Shown: positions 43,967 through 54,512 of the stretch, one piece after another
How the letters are laid out: each line of letters starts with the position of its first letter
How positions within the stretch are numbered: position 1 is the stretch's first letter
DNA from: Oceanibaculum indicum P24
Lineage (GTDB): Bacteria; Pseudomonadota; Alphaproteobacteria; Oceanibaculales; Oceanibaculaceae
Assembly (NCBI RefSeq): GCF_000299935.1
Contig: NZ_AMRL01000013.1
Coordinates: 43,758 to 107,757 of the forward strand
DNA: 64,000 nt
Reading direction: 5' to 3'
Notes under the pieces: generated by a model
What the model was told of the DNA's origin: nothing
Seen by the model: the letters and a program-made list of their open reading frames with translations, nothing else
Databases searched by the model: none
Translations under genes and position numbers: made by a program

Positions 43967-44629
43967 TCACCCCTTGGCGCGGGTCTCCGCCCAGCCGTCC
44001 GGGTCCTTCAGGAAGCTGCGCACCTGGTCGAGCTGGTCCTTGGTGTAGCCGCGCCGCTCGGCGGCCAGCAGCACATCGGCCCAGGTCGCCAGCTCGTGCA
44101 GGGCCACGCCCTGCTCGGTCAGCTTGGCGACCCCTTCCGGAAACACGCCGTAATGGAACACGACGAAGCAATGCGCGACTTCCGCCCCGGCGGTGCGCAG
44201 CGCTTCGACGAAGTTCAGCTTGCTGCCGCCATCGGTCGCCAGATCCTCGACCAGCAGCACGCGCTGGCCTTCCCTGATCTCACCCTCGATCTGAGCATTG
44301 CGCCCGAAGCCTTTGGTTTTCTTGCGCACATAGAGCATCGGCAGGCCCATCCGCTCGGCGATCCAGGCGGCGAAGGGGATACCCGCCGTCTCGCCGCCGG
44401 CCACCGCGTCGAAGCCCTCGAAGCCGGCGATGCGGCCCATCTTCTCCACGCCCATATCCATCAGCTTGGCGCGGGCGCGCGGGAAGCTGATGATCTTGCG
44501 GCAATCGACATAGACCGGGCTGAGCCGGCCGGAGGTGAAGGTGAAAGGCTCCTCCGGGCGGATGTGGATCGCCTTGATGTCCAGCAGGATGTCGGCGGTG
44601 ATCTCGGCCCAGCTCTTGATGTCGGTCAT
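43967..44629 (-). CDS. pyrE: orotate phosphoribosyltransferase
   Basis: A 220-residue enzyme that joins orotate to PRPP to give OMP in pyrimidine synthesis. Seen: FTFTSGRLSPVYVDCRKIIS (orotate region), AVAGGETAGIPFAAWIAE, LYVRKKTKGFGRNAQIEGEI (flexible catalytic loop) and the PRPP loop VLLVEDLATDGGSKLNFVEA. GAGGA five bases before ATG 44629. It starts divergently from the methyltransferase-like gene. Confidence 0.93.
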   Translation of the reverse strand: MTDIKSWAEITADILLDIKAIHIRPEEPFTFTSGRLSPVYVDCRKIISFPRARAKLMDMGVEKMGRIAGFEGFDAVAGGETAGIPFAAWIAERMGLPMLYVRKKTKGFGRNAQIEGEIREGQRVLLVEDLATDGGSKLNFVEALRTAGAEVAHCFVVFHYGVFPEGVAKLTEQGVALHELATWADVLLAAERRGYTKDQLDQVRSFLKDPDGWAETRAKG

Positions 44630-44744
44630 TGTGTCCTCGCGCGGTTTTGCGCCAAGACAGCCCAGGATGCGCCCGCCGTCAAGCACGGCCTGCTGGCGCA
44701 GCCTGCGTCTGGTTCCCCTGTGACGGTTAGAGTATTTTCCCGGC

Positions 44745-45485
44745 ATGATCTCCGATCCCGATATTCTGGCCGCCTACCATGCCGAAGGGCGCGGCATCCT
44801 CTACCGCTATCGCCGGCATCGCGGTGCGTGGCAACCGCATCTGGAGGCGGCGAAACAGGTCATTCTGGAGGCGGTGGCGGCGTGCCCGGGCCGGGAGAGT
44901 GTCGCTGTGCTCGGCTCCGGCGCGCTGCTCGATGTGCCGCTGGCTGATCTTCTGGCGGGCTTCCGCCGGGTGGTGCTGGTCGATGTCGCGCATCCCTGGC
45001 GAGTCCGGCTGCGCGCCGCGCTGACCCCGCGTCTTACGCTGCTGGATGCCGACCTGACCGGCCTCGGCGGGCGGCCATCCCCCGGCATGGAGCCGCCATC
45101 GCCGCCCGACCTGCCGGCGGTGCAAACGGCCGATCTGGTGATCTCGCTGAATCTGATGTCGCAACTGGCCTATGTGCCTGTCAGCCAGTTGGAGCGGATG
45201 GGCCAGACGGAGGAGCAGACCGACGCCTTCGCCGCAGGGCTGGTGCGCGCGCATCTCGACTGGCTGCGCCGCCTGCCGGGGCGGGTGTGCCTCGTCACCG
45301 ACGTGAAGCGCATCGTGCTGGACCCGAAGGGCGGGGTGATCGGCGAGATCGATCCGCTCTACGGGCTTTCCCTGCCGGCGGGCGGCACCGAATGGAGCTG
45401 GGACATCGCCCCGATTGGCGAGATGGCGCCGGACTATGCGGTGCGGCACCGGGTGCGCGGCTATAGCGATTTGCCGAAGGGCTGA
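44745..45485 (+). CDS. Rossmann-fold, methyltransferase-like hypothetical protein
   Basis: A 246-residue protein. After a basic helical N-terminus (EGRGILYRYRRHRGAWQPHL) comes a Gly-rich strand-turn (VAVLGSGALLDVPLADLL) and an acid at the end of the next strand (VVLVDVAHP), the layout of a SAM-binding domain. A later LVISLNLMSQLAYVPV stands where motif IV would be. The normal G-x-G-x-G is replaced by G-S-G-A-L. Function and family name are unknown to me. Confidence 0.65.
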   Translation: MISDPDILAAYHAEGRGILYRYRRHRGAWQPHLEAAKQVILEAVAACPGRESVAVLGSGALLDVPLADLLAGFRRVVLVDVAHPWRVRLRAALTPRLTLLDADLTGLGGRPSPGMEPPSPPDLPAVQTADLVISLNLMSQLAYVPVSQLERMGQTEEQTDAFAAGLVRAHLDWLRRLPGRVCLVTDVKRIVLDPKGGVIGEIDPLYGLSLPAGGTEWSWDIAPIGEMAPDYAVRHRVRGYSDLPKG

Positions 45486-45533
45486 AAGCGGCTAGCATCG
45501 GGGCAAGCATCCGAAAGAAAAGAGGAAACCGCC

Positions 45534-46325
45534 ATGTCCACCGCAACCGATCCGGTCGTCCTGCTGGAGCGCGACGGCGCCGTCGCCACCATCACGCTGA
45601 ACCGGCCGGACAAGCTGAACGCGCTGAACCGGACGATGTGGATCGGCGTGCGCGATGCCTTCCATGAGGTGTCGGCGGACCCGTCCGTGCGCTGCGTCGT
45701 GCTGACCGGGGCGGGGGAGCGCGCCTTCTGCCCCGGCGCCGATATATCCGAGTTCGAGACGGCGCGCGCCAGCGCCGCGCAGGCCGCCGAGTACGGCAAG
45801 CTGATGGACGGGGCGATGGAGGCGATCGCGGACTGCCCGCATCCGGTGGTGGTGAAGGTGAAGGGCATCTGCGTCGGCGGCGGGCTGGAGATCGCGTGCC
45901 TTGCCGACATGCGCATCTGCCAGGAAAGCAGCCGCTTCGGCGTGCCGGTGAACAAGCTGGGCCTGACCATGGGCTATAGCGAGATCGCCGCGCTGATCGG
46001 CCTGGTCGGCAAGACCAACGCACTGGAAATCCTCTATGAGGCGCGGGTGTTCGGCGCGGCGGAGGCGAAGGAGAAGGGGCTGGTGAACCGGGTCGTGCCG
46101 GATGCACAGATCGATGCGGCTGTGGCCGAGAGCGTTTCCCGCATTGTCGCCGGTGCGCCGCTGGTCAACCGCTGGCACAAGAAGTTCGCCCGCCGGCTGG
46201 AGCGGGCCACGCCGCTGACCGAGGCGGAGATCGCGGAAGGCTATGCCGCCTTCGACACGCAGGATTTCCAGACCGGCTACAAGGCCTTCCTGGCCAAGGC
46301 CACGCCGGACTTCGAGGGCCGCTAG
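45534..46325 (+). CDS. enoyl-CoA hydratase/isomerase family protein
   Basis: A 263-residue crotonase-fold protein. Oxyanion-hole parts AFCPGADISEFE and ICVGGGLEIACLAD are present, with the first catalytic Glu in GGGLEIA. The second hydratase Glu, normally in QPE, is absent: the segment reads FGVPVNKLGLTMGYSE, with Val at that place. This suggests an isomerase, hydrolase or other crotonase activity rather than simple hydration. AAAGAGGAAA precedes the ATG. Followed after eight bp by the cNMP-binding gene. Confidence 0.87.
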   Translation: MSTATDPVVLLERDGAVATITLNRPDKLNALNRTMWIGVRDAFHEVSADPSVRCVVLTGAGERAFCPGADISEFETARASAAQAAEYGKLMDGAMEAIADCPHPVVVKVKGICVGGGLEIACLADMRICQESSRFGVPVNKLGLTMGYSEIAALIGLVGKTNALEILYEARVFGAAEAKEKGLVNRVVPDAQIDAAVAESVSRIVAGAPLVNRWHKKFARRLERATPLTEAEIAEGYAAFDTQDFQTGYKAFLAKATPDFEGR

Positions 46326-46333
46326 GAGCCGCC

Positions 46334-46741
46334 ATGGACGCCTTCGAGGGCCACAGCTTCTCCAAGGGCACGGTCATCGTGCATGAAGGCACGCGCGCCG
46401 ATGCCGCCTATGTGGTGGAGAAGGGCTCGGTCGTGGTGTTCCGCACGGTGAATGGCCGCGAACTGATGATCGCCCGGCTGGAGACGGGGGCGATCTTCGG
46501 CGAAATGGCCCTGATCGAGCGGCGCAAGCACAAGGCCAGCGTGCGCGCCGCCGAGGATTGCATCTGCGCCGTGGTCACCGAGAAGGTGTTCTGGAAGCTG
46601 CTGGAGGATGCCAACCCCTTCATCCGCGCGCTGGTGCTGACGCTGGTGAAGAGCCTGGGCGCCACCACCAGCCAGGCCATCGGCCTGCAATCCATGCTCG
46701 GCATGGGCATCGGCCCGGATACGGACGAGCGCGGGCGGTGA
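46334..46741 (+). CDS. cyclic nucleotide-binding domain protein
   Basis: A 135-residue stand-alone Crp-type beta-barrel domain: FSKGTVIVHEGTRADAAYVV, KGSVVVFRT, then the phosphate-binding cassette region GAIFGEMALIERRKHKASVR. The Arg-Ser/Thr-Ala that grips the cyclic phosphate in CRP is His-Lys-Ala here, so nucleotide binding is doubtful. A C-terminal helix follows and there is no HTH. It may regulate an unknown partner, perhaps the crotonase just upstream. Confidence 0.85.
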   Translation: MDAFEGHSFSKGTVIVHEGTRADAAYVVEKGSVVVFRTVNGRELMIARLETGAIFGEMALIERRKHKASVRAAEDCICAVVTEKVFWKLLEDANPFIRALVLTLVKSLGATTSQAIGLQSMLGMGIGPDTDERGR

Positions 46742-46770
46742 TCAGTTTTGAAGTGACGGCCTTTCTCTTT

Positions 46771-46856
46771 CGTCATGGTCGGGCTTGACCCGACCATCCA
46801 TTGACCGGGCTAGCTGCACGGACCGCTGGCCCCTCGGGTCAAGCCCGAGGGTGACG
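46771..46856. repeat. two-hairpin repeat, type A, copy 3
   Basis: CGTCA and TGACG flank ATGGTCGGG-CTTGA-CCCGACCAT (46775-46797) and CCCTCGGG-TCAAG-CCCGAGGG (46831-46851). Both stems are perfect although their sequence differs from copies 1 and 2. It lies between the convergent cNMP-domain gene and the small membrane gene. Confidence 0.85.
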
Positions 46857-46909
46857 AGAAAAAGTGGGATGGTCCGCGGCGGCAGGCATCCAAAACCCCA
46901 GACGGCGCC

Positions 46910-47080
46910 TCACCCCAGGAACAGCAGGTAACCGCCGACCAGCACGCCACCCAGCGCGATCCAGATGATCGCATCCTTCCAGAAATCGGATTTCAGGCGC
47001 CGGCGGTAATAGAAGGCCGGGGCCAGAAAGGCCAGCAGCAGGGTCAGATAGACCAGCCGCATCCAGTCATGTTCGCTCAT
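46910..47080 (-). CDS. small membrane protein, 56 aa
   Basis: A short frame from ATG 47080 to TGA 46910. It begins MSEHDWMRLVYLTLLLAFLA, then a basic turn (YYRRRLKSDFWKDA) and a second hydrophobic helix (IIWIALGGVLVGGYLLFLG): two membrane spans with a positive inside loop. GGGGCGG precedes the start. The layout resembles the membrane lead of alphaproteobacterial retropepsin-like TIGR02281 proteases, but the protease domain is absent. Function unknown. Confidence 0.65.
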   Translation of the reverse strand: MSEHDWMRLVYLTLLLAFLAPAFYYRRRLKSDFWKDAIIWIALGGVLVGGYLLFLG

Positions 47081-47169
47081 GCCGCCCCGTCGATTGACTT
47101 TGCCTGCATCCGGTCCCTAGCTTGCCTGATGAAGCCGCAAAGGCATAGCACTTGAACCGGGAGCCGCAC

Positions 47170-48411
47170 TTGACACCCCTCGACCTCGATTTCGTCCGCC
47201 GCCAGTTTCCCAGCTTTTCCGACCCCGAGGCCGGCCCCTGGGCCTTCTTCGAAAATGCCGGCGGCTCCTATGTACCGCAGGCGGTGGTGGACCGGATGAG
47301 CCGCTATCTCTCCACCATGCGGGTGCAGCATGGCGCGGAATATGATCTGTCGCGCCGCGCCACCCAGGCGGTGACCGCGGCGGCGGACCTGATGGCGGAA
47401 TGGGTGAACGCCAGGCCGGACGAGATCGTCATCGGCCCGTCGGCGACGCAGCTGACCTATGTGCTGGCGCAGGCGATGCGCGGCTGGTTCGGCCCTGGCG
47501 ACGAGATCATCGTCACCAACCAGGACCATGAGTGCAATGTCGGCGCCTGGCGAAGGCTGGCGGCGGCGAGCGGCGCCACGATCCGGGAATGGCGTATTGA
47601 CCCGGAGACGGGCGAGCTGGAACTGCCGGCCCTGCAGGCGCTGCTGAACGGGAAGACGCGGCTGGTCTGCTTCACCCATTGCTCCAACATCGTCGGCACC
47701 ATCAACGACATCCCGGCGATTGCCCGGATGGTGCATGAGGCCGGCGCGCTGATCTTCGTCGATGGGGTCGCCTATGCGCCGCACCGGGCGCTGGACATGA
47801 AGGCGCTGGATGTCGATTTCTACGTCTTCAGCCTCTACAAGACCTACGGCCCGCATCAGGCGCTGCTCTATGGCCGGCATGAGCTGCTGGCGAAGGCGGA
47901 GAACCAGAACCACGATTTCATCGCCGGCAGCGTGCCCTACCATCTGGCTCCGGGCGGCAAGAACCAGCCGGACGTGGCGGCGCTGGCCGGCATCGCCGAT
48001 TACCTAGACGCCGTTCATGCGCATCATTTCCCAGCATCGGAGAACAGCTTCCAGAAGCGCTCCGCTGCCGTGTTCGATCTGTTCGCCCGGCAGGAGGAGG
48101 CGCTGGCCGCGCGACTGCTGGACTATCTGACCGCGCGGAAGGATATCCGGGTGATCGGCCAGCGCACCGCCGATCCGGCAAGGCGCGCGCCGACCATCAG
48201 CTTCACGGTGGCGGGCAAGTCCTCGCTTGAAGTCACGCGCGGCCTGCTGCCGCACAAGATCGCCGCACGGAACGGCAATTTCTACGCGCCGCGCTGCGTC
48301 GAGGCACTGGGGCTGGACCGCGAGGATGGCGTCGTCCGGGTCAGCATGGTGCATTACAACACGGCAGACGAGGTGGACCGGCTGATCCGCGCGCTGGACG
48401 GTGCCTCCTAA
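47170..48411 (+). CDS. cysteine desulfurase-like class V aminotransferase
   Basis: A 413-residue PLP protein of the Csd/NifS-like fold. Seen: [83 protein letters not shown] and the Schiff-base Lys in [16 protein letters not shown]. The catalytic Cys loop of desulfurases is not obvious, so lyase or aminotransferase activity is possible. I choose TTG 47170, which has GGGAG seven bases upstream; a TTG at 47152 lacks one and no ATG fits. Its stop overlaps the convergent lipB stop. Confidence 0.85.
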   Translation: MTPLDLDFVRRQFPSFSDPEAGPWAFFENAGGSYVPQAVVDRMSRYLSTMRVQHGAEYDLSRRATQAVTAAADLMAEWVNARPDEIVIGPSATQLTYVLAQAMRGWFGPGDEIIVTNQDHECNVGAWRRLAAASGATIREWRIDPETGELELPALQALLNGKTRLVCFTHCSNIVGTINDIPAIARMVHEAGALIFVDGVAYAPHRALDMKALDVDFYVFSLYKTYGPHQALLYGRHELLAKAENQNHDFIAGSVPYHLAPGGKNQPDVAALAGIADYLDAVHAHHFPASENSFQKRSAAVFDLFARQEEALAARLLDYLTARKDIRVIGQRTADPARRAPTISFTVAGKSSLEVTRGLLPHKIAARNGNFYAPRCVEALGLDREDGVVRVSMVHYNTADEVDRLIRALDGAS

Positions 48412-49109
48412 GCTTTTGGGCAGAGCTTGGTTTCGGCGCCGAACACCTCGTCGAAGGTATCGCGCAGGGCAACGTCCAGATCTTCCATCGTCACCGGCAG
48501 GCCCAGATCGACCAGGCTGGTGACGCCATGTTGGGCGATGCCGCAGGGCACGATGCCCTGGAAGTGCGACAGCTCCGGCTCGACATTGATCGACAGGCCG
48601 TGGAAGGTCACCCAGTGCCGCACGCGCACGCCGATGGCGGCGATCTTGTCCTCGCGCATCGGCAGGCCCAGATCGTGCCGCACGACCCAGATGCCGACGC
48701 GTCCCTCGCGGCGCTCGCCGGTCACGTTGAAGCGGGCCAGCGCGCGGATCACCCATTCCTCCAGCGCGTGGACATAGCAGCGCACATCCGGGTTGCGCTG
48801 TTTCAGGTCCAGCATCGCATAGACGATGCGCTGGCCCGGCCCGTGATAGGTGTACTGGCCGCCGCGCCCGGCCTCATAGACCGGGAAGCGGTCGGGTTCC
48901 AGCAGGTCTTCCCGCCGGGCGCTGGTGCCGGCGGTAGAGAGCGGCGGGTGCTCCAGCAGCCACAGCAGCTCCGGCGCGCTGCCCTCGCGGATCGCCTTCA
49001 CGCGGGCATCCATGTCGGCCAGCGCCTCGGGATAGGCGACCGGCAGGTCGCTGACGCGCCATTCCGGGGTGGCGATCTTGGAAGCAGTGGAGAGCGAGCC
49101 GTCGGGCAC
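48408..49109 (-). CDS. lipB: octanoyltransferase LipB
   Basis: Transfers octanoyl from acyl-carrier protein to lipoyl domains, the first step of lipoate synthesis. Seen: [20 protein letters not shown], the signature [20 protein letters not shown], the conserved Lys in [20 protein letters not shown] and the catalytic Cys in [14 protein letters not shown]. The frame is open to 49193, but GTG 49109 gives the normal length (233 aa) and has AGGT upstream; this start is uncertain. Confidence 0.92.
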   Translation of the reverse strand: MPDGSLSTASKIATPEWRVSDLPVAYPEALADMDARVKAIREGSAPELLWLLEHPPLSTAGTSARREDLLEPDRFPVYEAGRGGQYTYHGPGQRIVYAMLDLKQRNPDVRCYVHALEEWVIRALARFNVTGERREGRVGIWVVRHDLGLPMREDKIAAIGVRVRHWVTFHGLSINVEPELSHFQGIVPCGIAQHGVTSLVDLGLPVTMEDLDVALRDTFDEVFGAETKLCPKA

Positions 49110-49263
49110 GGGGCACCTATCGGACGGAAAAACATGGGTTCGGGGCGAACGCGCCTTGCGGTGCCCCTCGGGATTTGGTATGTCCGCGCGCACCGTTTGG
49201 CAAGGCTTGCTTTCCCGGCGGCGTTGACATTACCTCAAAGGCGGAAACGCCTTTCTTAGATAT

Positions 49264-49350
49264 GCGGTCGTGGCGGAATTGGTAGACGCGCAGCGTTGAG
49301 GTCGCTGTCCGAGAAATCGGGTGGAAGTTCGAGTCTTCTCGACCGCACCA
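49264..49350 (+). tRNA. tRNA-Leu (anticodon GAG)
   Basis: Eighty-seven bases including an encoded CCA. The acceptor stem pairs GCGGTCG (49264-49270) with CGACCGC (49340-49346). The anticodon stem CAGCG/CGCTG holds loop TTGAGGT with GAG at 49298-49300, reading CUC and CUU. A long variable arm (TCCGAGAAATCGGGT), as in class II tRNAs, and a TTCGAGT T-loop confirm tRNA-Leu. Confidence 0.97.
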
Positions 49351-49365
49351 TTTTTGGTAAGAAAC

Positions 49366-49394
49366 GGCCCGCCGGACCTTCCGCGGGCCTTTTT
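49366..49394 (+). terminator. intrinsic terminator of the tRNA-Leu gene
   Basis: GGCCCG(c)CGG and CCGCGGGCC pair around ACCTT, followed by TTTTT. It lies 16 bases after the tRNA and before the malic enzyme start, separating the two transcripts. Confidence 0.8.
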
Positions 49395-49434
49395 CTTGGC
49401 TATGATCCAGGCGGACCAGACATCGGGGAACAGA

Positions 49435-51723
<2,289 letters not shown>

Positions 51724-51835
51724 CGGCCCTGCGGTGGATGGTGCGGTAGATGCACTGACGGGATTGTACTAGAAGCGACACGAACCCAGAGCCGCCCTCA
51801 AGAGGGCTAGACCGATCCGGCGCCGGAGGTGGCGA

Positions 51836-53506
51836 ATGACGGAACCCGACCAGAAGCGCGAAGAGCAGCCGGCCGGAACATCCGCCGCGCCGGATGTCGA
51901 TACGCTGGCCGAAACCATGACCGCCGCGGTCCCGCCACCCGAGGCGGTCCAGCCGCCGCATGAGCCGGAGGACGGCCCGTCCACCCTGTCCGCCGAGGCG
52001 ACCGACGCCGCGCTGGAAGCCGAGGAGGCGCTGGAGGCGCTTGCCGAGGCAGAGGCGGCAGAGGAAGAGGCAGGCGGCGAGACGGTGCCGGGCGGGCAGG
52101 CCGCCGAAACTGCCGCCACCGTTCAGGACGAGGCCGCACCACCGACGGTTTCCCTGGAAACGCTGAAACGCTTCGTGCTGACGCCGAAGCTGGAGCGCAA
52201 GGTCGCCAAGGCGATCGACGAGGAGAAGCTGAAGAAGGCCGGCAAGCTGGCCAGGCGCCTGCACGCCGCCGACCTAGCCGACCTTCTGGAGCGGCTGTCC
52301 TACGAGCAGCGCGCGATCCTGCTGGAGGTGCTGCGCGAGGGGTTCGACCCGGAAGTCCTGCCCTATCTGGACGAGAATGTCCGCGACGACGTCATCGAAA
52401 TTCTGGGGCCGGAGGCGGTGGGGCGCGCTATCGCGGAGCTGGATTCCGACGACGCTATTGCCATCATCGAGGATCTGGAAGACGCGGAGAAGCAGGCGAT
52501 CCTGGAGGCGGTGGAGCCGACCGGCCGCGCCCTGCTGGAGGAAGGCCTGACCTTCCCGGAATATTCTGCCGGCCGCCTGATGCAGCGTGAGCTGGTGGCC
52601 GTGCCGTCGCACTGGACGGTCGGCCAGACCATCGACTTCATGCGGACCAACCCGAACCTGCCGGACGATTTCTACGAAATCTTCGTGGTCGATCCGCGCT
52701 TCCGCCCCATCGGCCTCGTCTCGCTGGGCAAGCTTCTGCACAACAAGCGGCCGATAAGGCTGCGCGACATCATGTCGGGCGACTTCGTGCGGCTGCAGGC
52801 CGAAACCCCGCAGGAGGAGGTGGCCCATCTGTTCCGCCAGTACGGGCTGGTCTCCGCGCCGGTGGTGAATGACAGCGGGCGGCTGCTGGGCCGGGTCACG
52901 GTCGATGACGTGGTCGATATCGTCGATGAGGAGGCGGAGGAGGATATCCTGCGCCTCGGCGGCGTGTCCGAATCCGACCTTCAGAGCAATGTGCTGGAAA
53001 CCACCAAGCAGCGTTTCCTGTGGCTGCTCATCAATCTCGGTACGGCCATCATGGCCTCGGGCGTCATCGCCATCTTCGAGGCAACCATCGCGCAGGTGGT
53101 GGCGCTGGCCGTCCTTATGCCCATCGTCGCCTCGATGGGCGGCAATGCCGGCACGCAGACCGTGACGGTCGTGGTGCGCGCGCTGGCCATGCGCGACCTC
53201 AGCACCTCCAACGCCTTGCGGGTGATCTGGAAGGAAGCATTGGTCGGCCTGCTGAACGGGGTGCTGTTCGCCGTGCTGATCGGCGCCATCGCCGCCTTCT
53301 GGTTCGAACCGCTGATCGGCGCGGTGATCGCTGCCGCAATGGTCATCAACATGCTGGTTGCCGGCCTGTCCGGCGCGCTCATCCCCATCGGCCTAGAGCG
53401 GCTGAAGATCGACCCGGCGGTCGCGTCCTCGGTGTTCCTCACCACCGTCACCGACGTAATCGGCTTCTTCGCCTTTCTGGGGCTGGCAGCGGCCTTTGTG
53501 CTCTAA
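51836..53506 (+). CDS. mgtE: magnesium transporter MgtE
   Basis: A 556-residue Mg2+ channel. The core is complete: N domain of helical repeats (from about residue 115, ADLADLLERLSYEQRAILLE), two CBS domains (RLMQRELVAVPSHWTVGQTI; APVVNDSGRLLGRVTVDDVV) that sense Mg2+, and five TM helices with ASMGGNAGTQT and VFLTTVTDVIGFFAF lining the pore. Unusual is the first approximately 105 residues: an acidic Ala/Glu/Pro-rich stretch absent from the typical protein of about 450 aa. GGAGG sits six bases before the ATG. Confidence 0.93.
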   Translation: MTEPDQKREEQPAGTSAAPDVDTLAETMTAAVPPPEAVQPPHEPEDGPSTLSAEATDAALEAEEALEALAEAEAAEEEAGGETVPGGQAAETAATVQDEAAPPTVSLETLKRFVLTPKLERKVAKAIDEEKLKKAGKLARRLHAADLADLLERLSYEQRAILLEVLREGFDPEVLPYLDENVRDDVIEILGPEAVGRAIAELDSDDAIAIIEDLEDAEKQAILEAVEPTGRALLEEGLTFPEYSAGRLMQRELVAVPSHWTVGQTIDFMRTNPNLPDDFYEIFVVDPRFRPIGLVSLGKLLHNKRPIRLRDIMSGDFVRLQAETPQEEVAHLFRQYGLVSAPVVNDSGRLLGRVTVDDVVDIVDEEAEEDILRLGGVSESDLQSNVLETTKQRFLWLLINLGTAIMASGVIAIFEATIAQVVALAVLMPIVASMGGNAGTQTVTVVVRALAMRDLSTSNALRVIWKEALVGLLNGVLFAVLIGAIAAFWFEPLIGAVIAAAMVINMLVAGLSGALIPIGLERLKIDPAVASSVFLTTVTDVIGFFAFLGLAAAFVL

Positions 53507-53507
53507 C

Positions 53508-53523
53508 TTTACGCAAGCGTAAA
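53508..53523. promoter_or_regulatory. palindromic operator candidate upstream of the MerR gene
   Basis: TTTACGCAAGCGTAAA is a perfect 16-bp palindrome, two bases after the mgtE stop and 18 bases before the regulator's ATG. TTTACG/CGTAAA arms recall the sites described for LiuR-type MerR regulators of branched-chain acyl-CoA genes. A second, weaker copy lies after the regulator gene. Confidence 0.6.
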
Positions 53524-53541
53524 TCTATGCAACGCTGAGGC

Positions 53542-53922
53542 ATGTCTGAGAGCTTCAGTATCGCGCAGCTGGCCGAGGAATTTGGCGTCACCCACCGGGC
53601 TATCCGCTTCTATGAGCAGGAAGGGCTGCTGGCACCGGCGCGGCGCGGCAACAGGCGGGTCTATTCCGGCGGCGACAGGGTCCGGCTGAAGCTGATCCTG
53701 CGCGGCCGTCGGCTCGGCTTTTCTGTAATGGAAATCAAGGAAATCCTCAGCCTCTACGACCCGGAGGACGGGGAGGGCGCGCAGCTGCGCCATCTGGTCG
53801 GCAAGATCCGTGAGCGCCGTGCCCTCCTGCGCCGGCAGCGCGACGATATCGATGCCATCCTGGACGAGCTGGACCGGCTGGAGGCCGCCTGCACCGACCG
53901 TCTGCTCGATGCCGCCGATTGA
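53542..53922 (+). CDS. liuR: MerR family regulator, LiuR-like
   Basis: A 126-residue MerR protein: winged-helix N-terminus (SIAQLAEEFGVTHRAIRFYE, then GLLAPARRGNRRVYSGGDR), the linker RGRRLGFSVMEIKEIL and a long C-terminal dimerising helix. No Cys-based metal site is seen. The opening and the position in front of isovaleryl-CoA dehydrogenase fit LiuR, which controls leucine/isovalerate breakdown. The symbol rests mainly on context. Confidence 0.78.
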   Translation: MSESFSIAQLAEEFGVTHRAIRFYEQEGLLAPARRGNRRVYSGGDRVRLKLILRGRRLGFSVMEIKEILSLYDPEDGEGAQLRHLVGKIRERRALLRRQRDDIDAILDELDRLEAACTDRLLDAAD

Positions 53923-53938
53923 TTGACGCGCGCGTAAG
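53923..53938. promoter_or_regulatory. second operator-like palindrome with -35 element
   Basis: TTGACGCGCGCGTAAG matches the upstream site in its ACGC/GCGT core and 10 of its 14 arm positions are symmetric. It starts right after the liuR stop. TTGACG (53923-53928) could be a -35 box with TACGCT (53946-53951) 17 bases on as a weak -10, giving a promoter for the thioesterase and following genes. Confidence 0.45.
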
Positions 53939-53979
53939 GCAGGATTACGCTTCCCCAAAAGACACTCAGGGAGGCGTCC

Positions 53980-54435
53980 ATGCAGGTCGCGATCAGCGAT
54001 CCAGACTATCAGGCGCGGGTCAGGCAGGCCTTCGACGGCCAGCCCTTCATGCATTTCATCGGCGCGGAGATGACGGAACTGTCGCCCGGTGCCTGCGAGA
54101 TCAGCCTGCCCTGGCGTGCTGACCTGACGCAGCATGACGGCTTCTTCCATGGCGGCGTTGTGGGCGCCATTGCCGACAATGCCTGCGGCTTCGCCAGCTA
54201 CACGGCGGCAGCGGCGGACCAGTCGATCCTGACGGTGGAATACAAGCTGAACCTGGTGTCGCCAGGCGTCGGCGAGGTGCTGGCGGCGCGCGGTCGCATC
54301 GTGAAGCCGGGGCGTCGTCTCGTCATCGCGCAGGCCGATGTATTCGCGCTGAAGGAAGGCCGGGAGAAGCTGGTCGCCACCTCGCTCAGTACGCTGATGC
54401 TGCTGAACCCGTCCGAACGCGGCGAGCGCGCCTGA
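53980..54435 (+). CDS. PaaI-family hotdog thioesterase
   Basis: A 151-residue acyl-CoA thioesterase-like protein. The hotdog active-site helix is in FFHGGVVGAIADNACGFASY (HGG with the acidic residue in ADNA), and the long strand is VEYKLNLVSPGVGEVLAARG. It probably releases CoA from acyl-CoA esters of the same pathway and may relieve CoA trapping. Placed between the regulator and the isovaleryl-CoA dehydrogenase. Confidence 0.88.
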   Translation: MQVAISDPDYQARVRQAFDGQPFMHFIGAEMTELSPGACEISLPWRADLTQHDGFFHGGVVGAIADNACGFASYTAAAADQSILTVEYKLNLVSPGVGEVLAARGRIVKPGRRLVIAQADVFALKEGREKLVATSLSTLMLLNPSERGERA

Positions 54436-54512
54436 TGGGATGCGCTTGATTTGATGATTAAGGCCGCGTCTCATGGAGGGGCGGGCCGACAAGAGCCAAT
54501 CCGGGAGGAACC

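Noticed and set aside
51794..51807. GCCCTC-AA-GAGGGC stem before mgtE as a Mg2+ riboswitch
   Set aside because: Only six pairs; the 112-base gap is too short and lacks the conserved features of an M-box riboswitch.
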